This document shows, piece after piece, positions 33,051-41,414 of a stretch of DNA of 56,541 nucleotides. Source of the stretch: Streptomyces sp. SM1 (GTDB lineage: Bacteria > Actinomycetota > Actinomycetes > Streptomycetales > Streptomycetaceae). The position numbers and the translations under genes are program-made. The stretch is taken from NCBI RefSeq assembly GCF_002910825.1, contig NZ_NEUB01000834.1, positions 1-56,541 on the forward strand. Reading direction: 5' to 3'. The notes beneath the pieces were generated by a model. That model had not been told where the DNA came from, made no database searches, and saw nothing but the letters and a program-made list of their open reading frames with translations. The stretch's first letter is position 1. Each line of letters begins with the position of its first letter.

Positions 33051-33787
33051 GGCGCATGGTGGAGCATCGCGGCCACTCCTTCATCGCTGGCCTCGTAGGC
33101 GATGCCCCGTAGCACGGCGACGGGGGCGCCGCGGCCTCGCTGTCCGAGGATCAGACCGGCTGCTGCTGCCACCAGGTCGGTCAGGGTTTCCTCCTGCCGC
33201 TTGGTCTTCCCGCCGGGCTCGGCGTGCTCGGTGACGCGCAGCGGTGCGATGCCGGCGGCGCCGATGCTGATGACGGTGGCGCCGCGCCGGTCCGCGCGTC
33301 CGTCGGAGTCGGCGATCACCACGGCGACGGTGACGCCGCTGAACGCCGTGATCGCGTCGCGCAGCGCGCGGGCGGACGCGTCGGGGTCCTTAGGCAGCAG
33401 CCACGCCCCGTCGGCCCCGGCGCGGTCGATGCCGGCCGACGTCAGCTGGTACCCGAGGTGATGTCGGGCGATGATCGGCCCGCGCTCCCCGGCCACGAAG
33501 TGCTCGCTGGATTCACCGAGAATCATCTCCACGATCTCGGCCGGTTTGCCGGTGCGCGCGGACAGGTCGAGGGCGGCCGGGCTGGGGGTCACGCCCGCGA
33601 GATCGACGAACCGCCCCTCGGCGATCGAGACGACCTTCGAGGCGACAACGATCACGTCACCGTCCTGCAGTTCCGTGGCCTGGGCTGACAGGACATCCGT
33701 GATCACGCCAGAGAGGTCATCGCCGCGCGCGATGGTGGGGAAGGGTTCCAGGGCGAACGCGCAGAAGGCGCCGGTCGTGGTGCTCAT
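33047..33787 (-). CDS. CofE-like gamma-glutamyl ligase
   Basis: A 246-residue protein of the coenzyme F420-0:L-glutamate ligase (CofE) fold, which forms amide bonds with GTP or ATP. Motifs: DGDVIVVASKVVSIAEGR near the N-terminus, RHHLGYQLTSAGID, and VAVVIADSDGRADRRGATVI with the metal-binding Asp residues. No F420 genes (cofC, cofD, fbiB) are nearby, so a role in attaching glutamate or another amino acid to a pathway intermediate is more likely than F420 maturation. The start and stop overlap both neighbours by 4 bp. Confidence 0.78.
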   Translation of the reverse strand: MSTTTGAFCAFALEPFPTIARGDDLSGVITDVLSAQATELQDGDVIVVASKVVSIAEGRFVDLAGVTPSPAALDLSARTGKPAEIVEMILGESSEHFVAGERGPIIARHHLGYQLTSAGIDRAGADGAWLLPKDPDASARALRDAITAFSGVTVAVVIADSDGRADRRGATVISIGAAGIAPLRVTEHAEPGGKTKRQEETLTDLVAAAAGLILGQRGRGAPVAVLRGIAYEASDEGVAAMLHHAP

Positions 33788-34839
33788 GAGATGCGGCTCC
33801 GAGTGGGGTGGGCGGTCAGGACACCGAACAGCCGGGTGTGGGCGGCGGCGAGCTGCGCCGCCCTTTCGTTCGGCGGTGTCGCGGCGGTGAGCCAGGTGCG
33901 GACGCGGTGGACGTAGTGCGGCCACAGTCCGTGGGCTGCCTCGTGAGGGACGGCACCGTTCCTGACGGAGTGCCAGGCATCGGCTACAGCCACCGGCCAC
34001 GGACAGGCATCGTATCGGGGGTCTGGGGGTGCGAATGCGTCGAGCGTGGCCAGCACGGCGGCGCGGCGGCCGGGGTCGAGGGTGCGGTGCGCGGGGCGGT
34101 AGGGCGGAGCGCTCGCTCTCGGTACGGGCCGGTGGGGCCAGTCGGCGGTGAGAGCCAGGAGGACCGGCACGGCCTGGTCGTAGATCTGTCGCAGGTGCGG
34201 GAACGACGCCGCGTGCGTCTTCGGGGCCTGCACGGTGACGGAGGTGAGGCGGCCGGTGGGGGCGGCCGTCAACAGGAGGAACGCGTCGATGCCGTATCCG
34301 TTGACAGCCGGGCGGAGTTGGGCGTCCACCGTGTTGACGGCGGTCCGTACAGTGCGGATGGCGAGGGCGGAGAGTGCGAGGTCGCCGGCGAGCGGCTGGG
34401 GGACGTCGTGGCCGGTGGTGGCGGCTATCAGCGGGCGGGCCAGGTGCGAGGTCAAGTTGGCCTCGTCCCAGTAGCGCGGGTAGTCGGCGATGGCGCATCC
34501 GCGTTCTGCGTGTACGAGGAGTTCGCGGTACACGTCGGGGTTGGGGTTGCGGGTGTCGGTGTCAGCGATGAGGACGGGGCCGTCCGGGTCCGGCAGGTGT
34601 GCGAGTGCCGCCAGGATCTGCGCGCCTTTGCCCCGGGGGAGGTTGGTAAGGCTGATCTTGCGGGCTCGGGTGGGGGTGGCGGTGAAGTGGTTGCTGGTCG
34701 TGGGGTGGTCGGAGGAGTCGGCGTGGATGATGACCGCGCTCGGGTCGTTCAGCGCCGTGTCGACGGCCGCGGTGACGGCGGCGATGGTGGCGGGTTCGTC
34801 GCGGCTGGGCAGGATCGCGGCGGCGGGCTTCGACGTCAC
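33784..34839 (-). CDS. GT2-like glycosyltransferase
   Basis: A 351-residue protein resembling family 2 or GT81-type glycosyltransferases such as glucosyl-phosphoglycerate synthases. The N-terminus AAAILPSRDEPATIAAVT is the nucleotide-binding strand, RGKGAQILAAL is a typical GT-A segment, and VLIADTDTRNPNPDVY carries the DxD metal motif. The C-terminal third is helical. It would transfer a sugar from a nucleotide donor onto a small acceptor. The GTG start at 34839 overlaps the stop of the kinase-like gene (GTGA). Confidence 0.7.
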   Translation of the reverse strand: MTSKPAAAILPSRDEPATIAAVTAAVDTALNDPSAVIIHADSSDHPTTSNHFTATPTRARKISLTNLPRGKGAQILAALAHLPDPDGPVLIADTDTRNPNPDVYRELLVHAERGCAIADYPRYWDEANLTSHLARPLIAATTGHDVPQPLAGDLALSALAIRTVRTAVNTVDAQLRPAVNGYGIDAFLLLTAAPTGRLTSVTVQAPKTHAASFPHLRQIYDQAVPVLLALTADWPHRPVPRASAPPYRPAHRTLDPGRRAAVLATLDAFAPPDPRYDACPWPVAVADAWHSVRNGAVPHEAAHGLWPHYVHRVRTWLTAATPPNERAAQLAAAHTRLFGVLTAHPTRSRIS

Positions 34840-35723
34840 ACGTGCTCCTCGGTGATGAGGTCGGCGGCTGACTGCGGGTCGGGCGCGTACAGGTAGGTGT
34901 ACGGGTGCTGTTCGAGTCGTGCGATCAGGTGGGCTCGCCAGCGGGCGAGCGGGAGGTCGTCCAGCGGCCATACGGGTCCGTACGGTGCCCCGGTGGGGCC
35001 GGTCAACGGAGTCGGGAGTCCGCTGATGTACCGGGCGAGGGCCTCGTGGAGACGGAGTTGCTCGTTTGCCGAGAACGGTGTGGCCGGCACCAGCACGGGG
35101 CGGGGGGCGGCGGGGTGGACGGTAAGGCGGATGACCGCCGCCAGGGGGACGGGGACACGGAGGAAGGGGGCGAGGTCGACGACGGGCTTCGGGGCCTGCC
35201 ACAGCTCCGGGTCCTGCGGGCGGACGGCGGCTGTCGCCTTGCCCGGCAGGATCAGCAGTTCCGCGTCGTGCTCGGCCAGGACGGTCAGATCGTCGCCTGC
35301 GTGGATCCAGCCGCGTGCGCCGAGGGCCAGCGTCACGCTGGTCTTGCCCGCGCCCTTGTTGCCCAGCAGCAGGATGCCCCGTCCGCTCGGCGTAACGGCG
35401 GCGTTGGCGTGGAGGGTGAGCATCTGCCGCTGCTGGCGGGCCCGTTCCAGTGCGGTGTATGTCGTGTAGGCGAGCGTCGAGGACCGGGCGGCGCCGCGGG
35501 TGAGGCTCATGCGCACCGTCTGCCCGTCCACGGTGACGGTGGGCTCTGCGTCGGCGTAGGTCACCGTCACGCTCGGGCAGTCCCGGTGCTTGGGGTCCGG
35601 GGTGGACAGGTGCCAGCCGCCGGGGAGCCGGCTCGCCGCCGTGACGGCCGGGCCCGTGTCCAGCCCCGGAGGAAGCTCCAGGGCAGCAGTGAGGTGGCCG
35701 GTCGCCACGGCGGCCGGGTTCAC
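34836..35723 (-). CDS. HPr-kinase-like protein
   Basis: A 295-residue protein with the P-loop LLLGNKGAGKTSVTLALG followed by HAGDDLTVL, the arrangement of the HPr kinase/phosphorylase C-terminal domain and its relatives. The N-terminal 110 residues are a beta-rich domain (VTVTYADAEPTVTVDGQTVR). Relatives in some lasso-peptide clusters phosphorylate the C-terminal Ser of the precursor, and the operon's first gene encodes a peptide ending in Ser. GTG start at 35723, GTGA overlap with the methionine adenosyltransferase gene. The kinase activity and its substrate are inferences. Confidence 0.7.
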   Translation of the reverse strand: MNPAAVATGHLTAALELPPGLDTGPAVTAASRLPGGWHLSTPDPKHRDCPSVTVTYADAEPTVTVDGQTVRMSLTRGAARSSTLAYTTYTALERARQQRQMLTLHANAAVTPSGRGILLLGNKGAGKTSVTLALGARGWIHAGDDLTVLAEHDAELLILPGKATAAVRPQDPELWQAPKPVVDLAPFLRVPVPLAAVIRLTVHPAAPRPVLVPATPFSANEQLRLHEALARYISGLPTPLTGPTGAPYGPVWPLDDLPLARWRAHLIARLEQHPYTYLYAPDPQSAADLITEEHV

Positions 35724-36943
35724 GACAGCGTGGGCGGGTCGAGTTCGGCCAGCAATTCGGGCACCGGCAGAACGCGGGGCAGGTAATGCTGGTTGTCCAC
35801 GAGATCGGGCACCCAGTCGGTGCGGCACAGCACGTCGCGCACCAGCTCGTCGCCCGCCGGGACGAGGTGGGTGGCTGTGATGTCGAGCGAGGCGGGCTCG
35901 GGGTAGGGGCTCCCGTTGCGCCACATCACCGCGATGCGGCACGGTCCGAACTGCTCGGCGAGCGAGCGGCTCGCCTTGTCGACGAGCCACCCGCCGACCT
36001 TGCCCACGTGGTAGGCGGGGTTCTTCCCGAACAGCGCTTCGTTGCCGGCCTGCTGGCCGGGGGTGATCAGCCCGGAGCGGGCGTTGCCCCTGCCGACCAG
36101 ACCGTCTTCGCCGTAGTCGATCGCCGATCCGGAGAGGGTGAAGTATTGGCTCGACAGCGGGCCCGTGCGGTTGTTGCGGGTGTTGCACACGACCGTGACC
36201 GGGCCGGGCAGGCGCTTGAGGAGCTGGGTGGTGAGTTCCCGGGCGGCGTCGCTGACGGCGTCCTCGAACTCCGCGTTGCTGGCCAGGTGTCCGGCCACGG
36301 CCGGGACGCACACAGTGACGGTCAGTGCGTGCTCGTCGCGGATGACCAGGGCCTTGATGTCGCTTCCGGCCCACGGCTGCTGACGGAACCAGGCTTCGGT
36401 GAGCAGCGCGACGGTCTCGGCCGTGGTGCGCGGTGCGGTGCCGACGAGGAACGCGGTGTCGTTCGAAAAGGCGGTGGGGCGCTCCGGCAGGTCCTGGAGG
36501 CCGTGAGGGGCGAACCAACTCTCGAACTTGGAGGAGTCGGTCGTCTCGTGCTGGGCCTGCCACGTGATGTGCTCGAACCCCGGCAGAGCAGTGCGTAGTT
36601 GCTCGGCGGCGGCGTCTTCGAGGATCTCGCGCACGGGGATCGTACGGCCGGCGAATGAGGTGGAGATCCGGCCGCCGAAGATCACGCGGACGGGGCGGTC
36701 GTACGTGCCGTCGGTGTCACCGAATCGGGCGCGGCCCCCGAGGACGGCAACCTTGTCGAGGTTGTGGTGCAGGATGGCGCCGAACTCGCGCAGGCAGTAT
36801 TCGCTGTAGCGGATCGAGGCCAGCTCGGCGATGGAGTCGGCGAGGGTGTCGGGGTGTCCGACGCCTTTGCGCTCGACGACCTCGATACCGAGGTCATGCG
36901 GCAGTACCGGCCTCAGAAACGTTGCGTGCGGTGCGGTAGGCAT
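35720..36943 (-). CDS. Archaeal-type methionine adenosyltransferase
   Basis: A 407-residue S-adenosylmethionine synthetase of the archaeal type, which differs strongly from bacterial MetK. Motifs: VVERKGVGHPDTLADSIAE (ATP/Met site), GAILHHNLDKVAVLGG, and YGEDGLVGRGN with the C-terminal FGKNPAYHVGKVGG. Length matches archaeal enzymes (about 400). It makes SAM from ATP and methionine. Streptomycetes normally carry a bacterial MetK, so this copy is probably pathway-specific. It could supply SAM or a related nucleoside, though no methyltransferase is in the operon. The ATG at 36943 lies 50 bp inside the upstream gene. Confidence 0.82.
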   Translation of the reverse strand: MPTAPHATFLRPVLPHDLGIEVVERKGVGHPDTLADSIAELASIRYSEYCLREFGAILHHNLDKVAVLGGRARFGDTDGTYDRPVRVIFGGRISTSFAGRTIPVREILEDAAAEQLRTALPGFEHITWQAQHETTDSSKFESWFAPHGLQDLPERPTAFSNDTAFLVGTAPRTTAETVALLTEAWFRQQPWAGSDIKALVIRDEHALTVTVCVPAVAGHLASNAEFEDAVSDAARELTTQLLKRLPGPVTVVCNTRNNRTGPLSSQYFTLSGSAIDYGEDGLVGRGNARSGLITPGQQAGNEALFGKNPAYHVGKVGGWLVDKASRSLAEQFGPCRIAVMWRNGSPYPEPASLDITATHLVPAGDELVRDVLCRTDWVPDLVDNQHYLPRVLPVPELLAELDPPTLS

Positions 36944-37829
36944 GGCCGATGACCTCCAGGGTGCGGCGCAGCTGAGGGAGTGGGAACAGGGACGGGTGGC
37001 GCGGACCGGCGTCACCGGCGGGCAGGGCCCGGTACATGGCCTGGCGCAGCGCCAAGTCGCCGGGCGCGGACAGCGGATCGCCGAGGCCGGCTTCGAGGTT
37101 CCGGCCGCGCACATGCACCTGCTGTCCGTCGTCCAGGTGCAGCGTCACCTCGTGGCACCGCGGTTGGTCGACGCTGTCGACTCGGGCGTCCACCGTCAGG
37201 AGCGCGCCGTCTTCGAACGCCACCGCCGCGGTGATGCGGTCCTCGGATTCGGCCCACTGCCGGACGCGGTGCACCTCGGCGGTGCAGGAAGCGATGGGCG
37301 AGGGGGACAGGAGGCGTAGGGCGAGGGCCAGGCCGTGAATGGCCTGCTGGTGCAGGACGCCCCCGGCGGTGGCGTACCGGGTGCGCCAGGTTCGGTAGTA
37401 GGCGCGGTCCCGGCGGCACACCAGCGTCACGGCGGCCCGGCGAACCGTCGGTGCCTGGTCGAGCAGCCCGGCGAGTCCGGGGGCGAAGTGCGGCTGGAAG
37501 GCGACGAAGATCCGTTCATCTTCCGGCGCTGCCGCCAGATCGGCCGGGTCGAGCGTGACCGGCTTCTCCACCAGGACGGCCGCGCCGCCCTGCGCGGCGG
37601 CGCGGGCTGCCACCAGGGCGGTTCCGGGCGGTGTGGCCACTACGACCACGTCCGGTGCGAGGGTCTCCAGTGCCGTTTCCCACCGGGTGAACAGCGGCAC
37701 CCCGGTGGGCGGGGCAACGACCGGAGAGGGGTCGGCGAGGCCCACCAGGTCCATTGCGTCGGTGTGGGTCAGGGCCTCGGCGTGTTTGGCTCCGACCTCC
37801 CCCGAGCCGATGAGCAGGACCCGCCTCAC
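36894..37829 (-). CDS. Gfo/Idh/MocA oxidoreductase
   Basis: A 311-residue NAD(P)-dependent dehydrogenase. The Rossmann motif is VLLIGSGEVGAKHAEAL and the family's EKP motif is VLVEKPVTL. The C-terminal domain contains GGVLHQQAIHGLALALRLL, where His is the usual catalytic base. Members oxidise sugars and inositols. GTG start at 37829, GTGA overlap with the TIM-barrel gene. Paired with the isomerase-like gene upstream, it fits inositol- or hexose-type chemistry. Confidence 0.82.
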   Translation of the reverse strand: MRRVLLIGSGEVGAKHAEALTHTDAMDLVGLADPSPVVAPPTGVPLFTRWETALETLAPDVVVVATPPGTALVAARAAAQGGAAVLVEKPVTLDPADLAAAPEDERIFVAFQPHFAPGLAGLLDQAPTVRRAAVTLVCRRDRAYYRTWRTRYATAGGVLHQQAIHGLALALRLLSPSPIASCTAEVHRVRQWAESEDRITAAVAFEDGALLTVDARVDSVDQPRCHEVTLHLDDGQQVHVRGRNLEAGLGDPLSAPGDLALRQAMYRALPAGDAGPRHPSLFPLPQLRRTLEVIGHAYRTARNVSEAGTAA

Positions 37830-38662
37830 GTCAGACCGCCCGGTACGGCACCACGCAGGAACGCCGCGCCGCTCGTCAGTGCGTCGCCCGGACTCTCGCG
37901 CACGTGCGTCTCCAGTGCGTACGGCAGCACCGGCCGCAACCGGTGCAGCGCGGGGAGCAGATCGCTGTACGGCACGTCGCCGGCGCCCGCCGCCACGAAC
38001 TGCTTCATGCCGTCGTCGCGCGGCACGTAGTCCTTGATGTGGACGTACTCGACGTACGGGGCGAGGGCCTCGACGGCTTCCGCCGTGCCGTGGCCGACCT
38101 CGTACAGGTTCCCCAGGTCGAGCCACAGCCCCAGGCCGGTGTGCTCGCGGAGTACGTCCAGAAGGGGCGCCGGTTCGGCGACCGTGCACACCGGCTCGTT
38201 CTCCAGCAGCAGCCGCACCCCGGCCCGCTCCGCGGTCTTGAGGGCGTACGTCAGCAGCGGGTCGCCCAGGAACGTCTCCGTCTGTTCGCCCACGGACAGG
38301 TGGGAGAAGACGCGGACGCGGTCGGTGTCCAGGATGTCGGCGACGGTGAGCGCGCGGTCCACCCAGCGTTCCCGGTCCTCGGCCGGCACCTGCGTGGGGA
38401 AGCCGAAGCTGTCGACCTTGCCGGGAACGGCCTCGGGGCGGCACCACTTCCACAGCGGGGACGCCAGCGCCGCCACGCGCAGGCCCCGTTCGTCGGCCAG
38501 CCGCCGGACCTCGCGAAGCTGCGCGTCGTCCAGGACGAGGGCGTTCGAGCCGTAGGCCGTACGGATCTCCAGGTGGCCCACGCCCAGCGCGAGGGCCAAA
38601 TCCATGCCGACAGCGGGGTCCTGCCCCAGCTCGTCGGGGTTGAGCACGGTGATTCCCTGCAC
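37826..38662 (-). CDS. TIM-barrel sugar isomerase/epimerase
   Basis: A 278-residue protein of the xylose-isomerase-like TIM barrel superfamily (AP endonuclease family 2). Metal ligands can be placed at LLLENEPVC (Glu), LWLDLGNLYEVGHG (Asp and His), YVHIKDYV (His/Asp) and near the C-terminus in YALETHV (Glu). Relatives include IolE dehydratase, 3-dehydroshikimate dehydratase and sugar epimerases, so isomerisation or dehydration of a cyclitol or ketose is expected. ATG 38662 has 'caaggagaaccccgtg' upstream. It is the first enzyme gene after the polyproline peptide. Confidence 0.8.
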   Translation of the reverse strand: MQGITVLNPDELGQDPAVGMDLALALGVGHLEIRTAYGSNALVLDDAQLREVRRLADERGLRVAALASPLWKWCRPEAVPGKVDSFGFPTQVPAEDRERWVDRALTVADILDTDRVRVFSHLSVGEQTETFLGDPLLTYALKTAERAGVRLLLENEPVCTVAEPAPLLDVLREHTGLGLWLDLGNLYEVGHGTAEAVEALAPYVEYVHIKDYVPRDDGMKQFVAAGAGDVPYSDLLPALHRLRPVLPYALETHVRESPGDALTSGAAFLRGAVPGGLT

Positions 38663-38701
38663 GGGGTTCTCCTTGTCGATGCCTGCGCTTGAGACAGCAG
38701 C

Positions 38702-38736
38702 GGCCGTGCGCCCCGCCGGAGACGGGACGCACGGCC
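38702..38736 (-). terminator. Attenuator-like hairpin after the polyproline peptide gene
   Basis: In the minus-strand RNA, GGCCGUGCGUCCC (from 38736 down) pairs along 13 bp, with one G-U pair, with GGGGCGCACGGCC (to 38702); the loop is 9 nt. It sits between the peptide stop (38750) and the isomerase start (38662). With no U tract, it more likely limits read-through or stabilises the short upstream mRNA than stops transcription fully. Confidence 0.6.
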
Positions 38737-38749
38737 TGGTGCCGGGGAC

Positions 38750-38833
38750 TTACGAACCGCCACCCGGCGGGGGCGGCGTCGGGATCGGCCCCGGCGGGGG
38801 CGGCGGAGGGGGCGGAGGGGGCGGCTGCGGCAT
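38750..38833 (-). CDS. 27-residue polyproline peptide ending in GGGS
   Basis: A short gene with a strong ribosome binding site (gaaggag, 9 nt before ATG 38833). The product reads M-P-Q, then eleven prolines, G-P-I-P-T, four prolines and G-G-G-S, ending at the TAA at 38750-38752. Eleven successive prolines would form a rigid polyproline-II rod with a flexible C-terminal Gly-Gly-Gly-Ser tail. Codons for proline vary (CCG, CCC, CCT), so it is not a simple nucleotide repeat. It is the first gene of the operon and is followed by a hairpin, as is typical for RiPP precursors. The C-terminal Ser could be modified by the HPr-kinase-like protein (inference). No known family was recalled. Confidence 0.72.
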   Translation of the reverse strand: MPQPPPPPPPPPPPGPIPTPPPPGGGS

Positions 38834-39073
38834 GTCGGAACACTCCTTCGACCAGGGGATGAGCCCAGCGCAGAGCTGCAGGAACCGGACGGTTACCGGC
38901 CGCTGCGCGGGAGGTTCGCTGTGCACTCACAGACTGGGAAGAAACGAGGGGGAAACCCATCCGACGGCGCTATAGGACGGTCCTCTGGCGTCCCGGCCAA
39001 TGCCATGACAGGGGGTCACGGTGCCTCTACGCTGAGGCAAGGTCATGCCGCTGCCCCGGAGGGGGAAATCACC
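38834..39073. promoter_or_regulatory. Divergent promoter region of the polyproline operon and its regulator
   Basis: A 240-bp region between the divergent peptide gene and the XRE regulator gene. It includes a TATAGG hexamer (38971) beside the small palindrome aggac-g-gtcct (38974-38984), a possible operator. No gene is seen inside it. Confidence 0.4.
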
Positions 39074-40492
39074 GTGCGCAGCCATTCCCCGTTAGCCGTT
39101 CCCGTCGATCTGTGGGACCACGAGAAGGCGCGACGCGCCCTCGCAGCACGCGATCTTGCCGCCGTGATCAAACACTTCCGGCAGTACACGGGCGCCAGTC
39201 AGACCACCGTGGGCTCGCTCGCCGGGCTCGCCCAGTCCGACGTCAGCGCGATCGAACGAGGCGTACGCCAGGTCCAGAGCGTCGATGTCCTGACGCGGAT
39301 CGCCGAGGGACTCGCCATCCCGCTCTCCCTGCTGGGCCTTGCCGACGAGAACGGCAGCGCTGATCACCCGGCTCGCCGCAAAGCGCCCGTCCCGCAGATG
39401 ACGGCCGCTATGGTGACCGAAGCCGAGCTGGAGGACGATGTGCGACGTCGGGAACTGATGACTGGAGCGCTGGGACTCGGCGCCAGTCTGATCGCCGGGA
39501 CCGGCTCCGATGCTGCTGCGGCAGAACCGGCTGACCAGAACCCGGCCGCCGCCATGGAACGGGCCCTGTTCGAGCCGGTAGCCGGAAGACCGACGAGCCT
39601 GAGCGATCTCGCGGACGGGCTCGCGACAGCCCACGGGCTGTTCTCGGGCGCCCGCTACGCCGCCCTCGGCGGTGCCCTTCCCCTGCTGATCGCCACGGCG
39701 GAGGCGACCCGGGACGCCTCCACCGGCCGCACGCGGGAGCGCGCCCAGGCGGCCGTTGCCCGCGCCTACGTCCTGGCCACCGAACTCGCCGTCAAACAGC
39801 ACTCCGAGGCTGCGTGGGCCACCGCGGACCGTGCACTCATCGCCGCACGGGCCAGCGGTGACCCGCGGCCTCTCAGTGACGCCGCGCGGGTCCTGGCCAT
39901 CACCATGCGCCGTGCCGGCCGCAGCTCGGCCGCCGTGGACTTTCTGGCCCGTACCGCGACCTCGCTGGTCGTGGAGAAGGGCGGCCCGCAGGCTGACACC
40001 CTTGCCGCCCGCGTCTGCCTGCTCATGACGGCGGCCTACACCGCCGCGTCCGGGGGCCGCCGCAGCACCGCGCTCGACCTGCTCCAGGAGGCAGAGGAAA
40101 CAGCCGGCCGCATCCCCGTCGATCAGAGCGGAAAGCCCGCGGGTCTCTTCACGGTCACGGCGAGTCCTGCCGAGGTCTCGATGTACCGGATCAGCAGCTT
40201 CACGGTCCTCGGCACCCCCGACGACGCCGTGCCGTACGTCCGCCGTGTCGACCCCACGCAGTTGGCCAACACCGAAAGGGTCGCGCGCTACCTCACCGAC
40301 ACGGCCCGCATGTGGCACCAACTCGGCGACGGACGCCGCACCTTCAGCGCGCTGCGAGCCATCGAGCACACCGCGCCCGAAGAAGTCCAACGCCCCGCAA
40401 TCCGCACGCTCACCGCCGATCTCCTCTACACCCCGGGAAGCCTGCCCGGCCTGCGGGAGTTCGCGGTGCGCACCGGCGCCGTCGCCTCCTGA
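39074..40492 (+). CDS. XRE-family regulator with TPR-like region
   Basis: A 472-residue protein. The N-terminal helix-turn-helix is XRE type (FRQYTGASQTTVGSLAGL, AQSDVSAIERGVRQVQSVDV). The remaining 380 residues are helical repeats of the kind found in Streptomyces XRE-TPR regulators that often sit beside biosynthetic clusters (RALIAARASGDPRPLSDAAR, RTFSALRAIEHTAPEE). The GTG at 39074 has 'ccggagggggaaatcacc' upstream, which decides the start over the longer open frame from 38921. It is divergent from the polyproline-peptide operon and probably controls it. Confidence 0.82.
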   Translation: MRSHSPLAVPVDLWDHEKARRALAARDLAAVIKHFRQYTGASQTTVGSLAGLAQSDVSAIERGVRQVQSVDVLTRIAEGLAIPLSLLGLADENGSADHPARRKAPVPQMTAAMVTEAELEDDVRRRELMTGALGLGASLIAGTGSDAAAAEPADQNPAAAMERALFEPVAGRPTSLSDLADGLATAHGLFSGARYAALGGALPLLIATAEATRDASTGRTRERAQAAVARAYVLATELAVKQHSEAAWATADRALIAARASGDPRPLSDAARVLAITMRRAGRSSAAVDFLARTATSLVVEKGGPQADTLAARVCLLMTAAYTAASGGRRSTALDLLQEAEETAGRIPVDQSGKPAGLFTVTASPAEVSMYRISSFTVLGTPDDAVPYVRRVDPTQLANTERVARYLTDTARMWHQLGDGRRTFSALRAIEHTAPEEVQRPAIRTLTADLLYTPGSLPGLREFAVRTGAVAS

Positions 40493-40610
40493 CGAACACC
40501 GCGTGGGCGACAGCGATTCGCCGCCTAGGAGGGCCAGACCCGGCACACCGACGGGCAGCGGCGCTACCCCCGAACCCCGGGCATCGGAGCGCCGCCATAA
40601 AGCGGTGGTG

Positions 40611-41276
40611 TCAGATGCCGCGCTCCAGCACCGGCCGGGGACGGCGGTCCGTCGGGGGCGGCCGGTAGCCGGGCGGCGAGGCGAGATGCTCGCACACCCC
40701 GCCGTACTGGAGGAACGCCGTACCCATCTCCTTCTCCAACACGGGGAAGAAGCGCTTCGCCTCCGGGGACTGGCCAGTGGTCTGCCAGGTGTAGCCGGAG
40801 CCGTCGGCGAGCGCCCGGCGGATCAGGCGGCGGCCGATGCCCTGGCGCTGGTACTCAGTGGTGATGGAGATTTTATTGATGCTCCCGACGCGGCAGGCGT
40901 CGCAGACCTTCCAGACCAGTGTTCCGATGTCGTACCCGTCCCGGTCGAACATCCGGATGCGGCGGTGCCCGGCCGGATGCCGGGGCGACCAGTAGAGGAA
41001 TCGCACCTCTTGGCGCCGCGTAACGAACAAAATCCACCGCCACCGCAGGGGCGAGAGGTACTCCGGCACGGGCGGCGTCACCAGCTTCTCCTCCTCGGAC
41101 ACGTCCACGATGTCGCCCTTGGTGCGGATTGGCCGGTCGTACACCATGGAGATCCATTCGGCTTCCCGGGCGCGATCCAGCTGGTCCTTCATCGCGCTCA
41201 GGTAGCTGGGGTACTGCGGATCGGGCTCGATCACGCTGTAGAGGTGGCGGACCACCCACGGCTGCCACTGCGGCAT
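40611..41276 (-). CDS. GNAT-family acetyltransferase-like protein
   Basis: A 221-residue protein. The acetyl-CoA binding signature appears as ISITTEYQRQGIGRRLIRRAL (the Q/R-x-x-G-x-G/A motif). The N-terminal half (WQPWVVRHLYSVIEPDPQYP, LRWRWILFVTRRQEVRF) is not typical of short GNATs, so it may carry an extra domain. The start at ATG 41276 is chosen over a longer upstream frame because the extra part is low complexity. Substrate unknown; it is not obviously linked to neighbours. Confidence 0.65.
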   Translation of the reverse strand: MPQWQPWVVRHLYSVIEPDPQYPSYLSAMKDQLDRAREAEWISMVYDRPIRTKGDIVDVSEEEKLVTPPVPEYLSPLRWRWILFVTRRQEVRFLYWSPRHPAGHRRIRMFDRDGYDIGTLVWKVCDACRVGSINKISITTEYQRQGIGRRLIRRALADGSGYTWQTTGQSPEAKRFFPVLEKEMGTAFLQYGGVCEHLASPPGYRPPPTDRRPRPVLERGI

Positions 41277-41414
41277 CGTCGTCTCCCCACCCCGTGTCAC
41301 AGCCCGGCTGACTGCCTGATCATCCTGGCACCGCGGCGCAGCTGGCATGGCCCGTGGCAGTGAGGGTGGCCGGATCGTGCAGACTTCTGCTGCCATCGAA
41401 AGTGGTTGCCGGTT

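Noticed and set aside
33047..33787. Coenzyme F420 biosynthesis locus
   Set aside because: The CofE-like gene lacks any other F420 gene and is embedded in a different operon.
38760..38830. Simple nucleotide repeat (microsatellite) instead of a peptide gene
   Set aside because: Proline codons vary, the frame has a strong ribosome binding site, and start and stop are well placed.
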